From an uncultured Caulobacter sp. (GTDB taxonomy: Bacteria > Pseudomonadota > Alphaproteobacteria > Caulobacterales > Caulobacteraceae), in assembly GCA_937925635.1 (NCBI GenBank), contig CALALX010000076.1:1-7328 (forward strand): a DNA stretch of 7,328 nucleotides, in the 5' to 3' direction. Shown in pieces: positions 6,061 to 7,328 of this stretch. Made by a program: the position numbers and the translations under genes. Numbering within the stretch: position 1 is the stretch's first letter; the number at the start of each line of letters is the position of its first letter. The notes beneath the pieces are model-generated. The model made no database searches and was not told where the DNA came from. It saw only the letters and a program-made list of their open reading frames with translations.

Positions 6061-6444
6061 ATGGTGCGGACGGCGATGATGGCGGGGCTGCTGGCCCTGA
6101 CGGCCTGCGCGGGCGGCGTCGCCGCCGAACCGGCGCCGGTCGCCGCGACAAGCGGAGACCCCTTCTACGGCAAGCAGGTCGCCGAACGCAGCTGCGGCGG
6201 ATGCCATGCCGTCTCGCATGGGCCCAGCCCGATGGCGGGCGCGCCCGCGTTTTCGGACCTGCATCGACGATATCCGGTCGGCGGCCTTCCACAGCTGCTG
6301 CAGGAGGGCATGGTCCTGCCCTCCGACCGCATGCAGGAGGAGGGGTCGCGGTACACCCATCCGCGAATGCCGGCCGTGCAGCTCGGCCCTGACGAGATCG
6401 AGGCGTTGACCGCCTACCTGCGCAGCCTGGAGCCGAAGCGGTAG
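6061..6444 (+). CDS. Small monoheme c-type cytochrome, probable lipoprotein
   Basis: The 127-residue product is a periplasm-exported electron carrier with one covalently bound heme. The N-terminus MVRTAMMAGLLALTAC has a lipobox with Cys16; a signal-peptidase-I site after VAA (residue 22) is a weaker alternative. The heme motif is CGGCH (C45, C48, H49). The likely sixth ligand is M103 in HPRMP, followed by the C-terminal helix LGPDEIEALTAYLRSLEP typical of class I cytochromes c. The start has AGAGGAG seven bases upstream. The predicted FixK-type box in front suggests microaerobic induction, so it may feed electrons to a high-affinity oxidase; that partner is inferred and is not in the window. 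There is no neighbouring oxidase, dehydrogenase or heme-maturation gene. Its stop lies only four bases from the stop of the convergent ABC-F gene. Confidence 0.9.
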   Translation: MVRTAMMAGLLALTACAGGVAAEPAPVAATSGDPFYGKQVAERSCGGCHAVSHGPSPMAGAPAFSDLHRRYPVGGLPQLLQEGMVLPSDRMQEEGSRYTHPRMPAVQLGPDEIEALTAYLRSLEPKR

Positions 6445-6448
6445 GGCC

Positions 6449-7328
6449 TCAGGCCTCCACCGCCGCCAGCTGCTCGGCGATCTCCATCCACTCGGCCTCC
6501 GCCCTGTCGACGGCGGCTTGCGCCCTGACGCGTTTCTCCGTGAATTCAGCAACCTTGGCCGGTTGCTTCACGTAGATCTGAGTGTCAGCCAGGACGGCGT
6601 CGATCTCTTCGAGCGCCTTGGTCGTGCGGGCCAGAACGGCCTCGGCGGCCTCCAGCCTGCGCTTCAGCGGTCCGGCCATGCCGGCGGCGGGCTTTGGCGC
6701 GGGCGGCGGCGGAGGCGGCGGCGCGGCCGGCTGCTCTCGCTTGACCTGGGTCGGGGCGCGGGCGGCGACGCGGGCACGGTCGATGACGAACTTCGCATAG
6801 TCGTCCATGTCGCCATCGAACGGCTTGATCGAGCCGTCCGCGGCCAGCCACAGCCGGTCGGCGACCAGCTCCATCAGCGAGCGGTCGTGGGTGATCAGGA
6901 TCACCGCGCCTTCGTAGTCGTTCAGGGCGTCCAGCAAGGCCCGGCGGCTGTCGATGTCCAGGTGGTTGGTCGGCTCGTCGAGGATGAGCATGTGCGGCGC
7001 GTCCATCGCCACCAGGTTCAGCAGCAGGCGGGCGCGCTCGCCGCCGGACAGGCTCTCGACTCGCGTTTCCTGCTTCTCGAAGGCGAGGCCGAACTGGGCC
7101 AGGCGTGAGCGGCGCGAGCTCTCCGACGCCTCGGGCATGGCGCGGCGGATGATCTCCAGCGCCGTGTCGTCGGGATCCATGGCCTCGATCTGGTGCTGGT
7201 GGAACCAGCCGACCTTCATTTTGCGGTCGCGGTGGAACTCGCCGCTCTGCACGCCCAGCGCCCCGGCGATCAGCTTGGCGAAGGTCGACTTGCCGGCGCC
7301 GTTGACGCCCAGCAGGCCGATGCGGTCG
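6449..7328 (-). CDS. ABC-F family ATPase, YheS-like, C-terminal 293 residues (partial, runs off right edge)
   Basis: ABC-F proteins are soluble tandem-ATPase factors that bind the ribosomal E site and relieve stalled translation; they have no membrane domain. This partial gene holds the second ATPase domain and the C-terminal tail. Visible motifs are Walker A GVNGAGKST (7283-7309), signature LSGGE (7037-7051), Walker B LILDEPTNHLD (6956-6988) with catalytic Glu, and the switch His in ITHDRS (6887-6889). A proline-rich linker with seven consecutive prolines follows (6701-6721). The tail is a Glu/Ala/Lys-rich coiled coil ending EWMEIAEQLAAVEA. The tail pattern (LADTQIYV, then AEAEWMEIAEQL) resembles E. 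coli YheS more than Uup or EttA. The N-terminal ATPase domain and the interdomain P-site linker lie outside the window, so the subtype is tentative. Confidence 0.92.
   Translation of the reverse strand, partial: DRIGLLGVNGAGKSTFAKLIAGALGVQSGEFHRDRKMKVGWFHQHQIEAMDPDDTALEIIRRAMPEASESSRRSRLAQFGLAFEKQETRVESLSGGERARLLLNLVAMDAPHMLILDEPTNHLDIDSRRALLDALNDYEGAVILITHDRSLMELVADRLWLAADGSIKPFDGDMDDYAKFVIDRARVAARAPTQVKREQPAAPPPPPPPAPKPAAGMAGPLKRRLEAAEAVLARTTKALEEIDAVLADTQIYVKQPAKVAEFTEKRVRAQAAVDRAEAEWMEIAEQLAAVEA

Noticed and set aside
5849..6292. N-terminal extension of the SRPBCC protein up to 6292
   Set aside because: The extension is Arg/Pro-rich, overlaps the cytochrome gene antisense, and a strong ribosome site plus family similarity place the start at 5848.
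1..7328. CRISPR array, tRNA, rRNA, phage or defence genes
   Set aside because: No regularly spaced direct repeats, no tRNA-like folds and no proteins of these classes were recognised; the content is core housekeeping and envelope genes.

Overview
The window is high-GC DNA with strong G/C third-position codon bias. Gene content and order point to an alphaproteobacterium, most likely Caulobacterales (Caulobacter, Phenylobacterium or Brevundimonas type). The inference rests on the LptF-LptG-LptD layout, the divergent pepA-holC pair, the GC-rich palindromic repeats between genes and a FixK-type box; no 16S or other phylogenetic marker is present.

Layout. Bases 1-2731 (minus strand) hold the lipopolysaccharide-export genes lptF, lptG and the first 143 codons of lptD. 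Each junction is a 4-base ATGA stop/start overlap, so they form a tight, probably translationally coupled operon read from a promoter near 2787-2816. Divergently, pepA (leucyl aminopeptidase, 2883-4367) is followed by an inverted pair of GC-rich palindromes, then holC (DNA polymerase III chi, 4472-4930), which overlaps a small lipoprotein gene with an I78 peptidase-inhibitor domain (4927-5253). The order lptG-lptF / pepA-holC matches the arrangement known from E. coli and is old, conserved synteny.

A long imperfect inverted repeat (5253-5368) fills the gap before a convergent SRPBCC/AHSA1-family gene (minus, 5381-5848). Across a 212-base divergent gap that carries a FixK/FNR-type box lies a small single-heme c-type cytochrome gene with a lipobox (6061-6444). 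Its stop is 4 bases from the stop of a convergent ABC-F ATPase gene (minus, from 6449 and running off the right edge) of the YheS-like type.

How the genes work together. LptF and LptG are the membrane half of the LptB2FG extractor, and LptD is the outer-membrane end of the same bridge, so bases 1-2731 serve one pathway. The remaining genes are housekeeping or envelope genes without an obvious shared pathway. I see no phage, CRISPR, transposon or defence island and no clearly new multigene system. The most useful leads are the FixK-type box before the cytochrome, the seven-proline run inside a translation-rescue-type ABC-F protein, the CxxC variant of the I78 lipoprotein, and two inverted repeat structures between genes.
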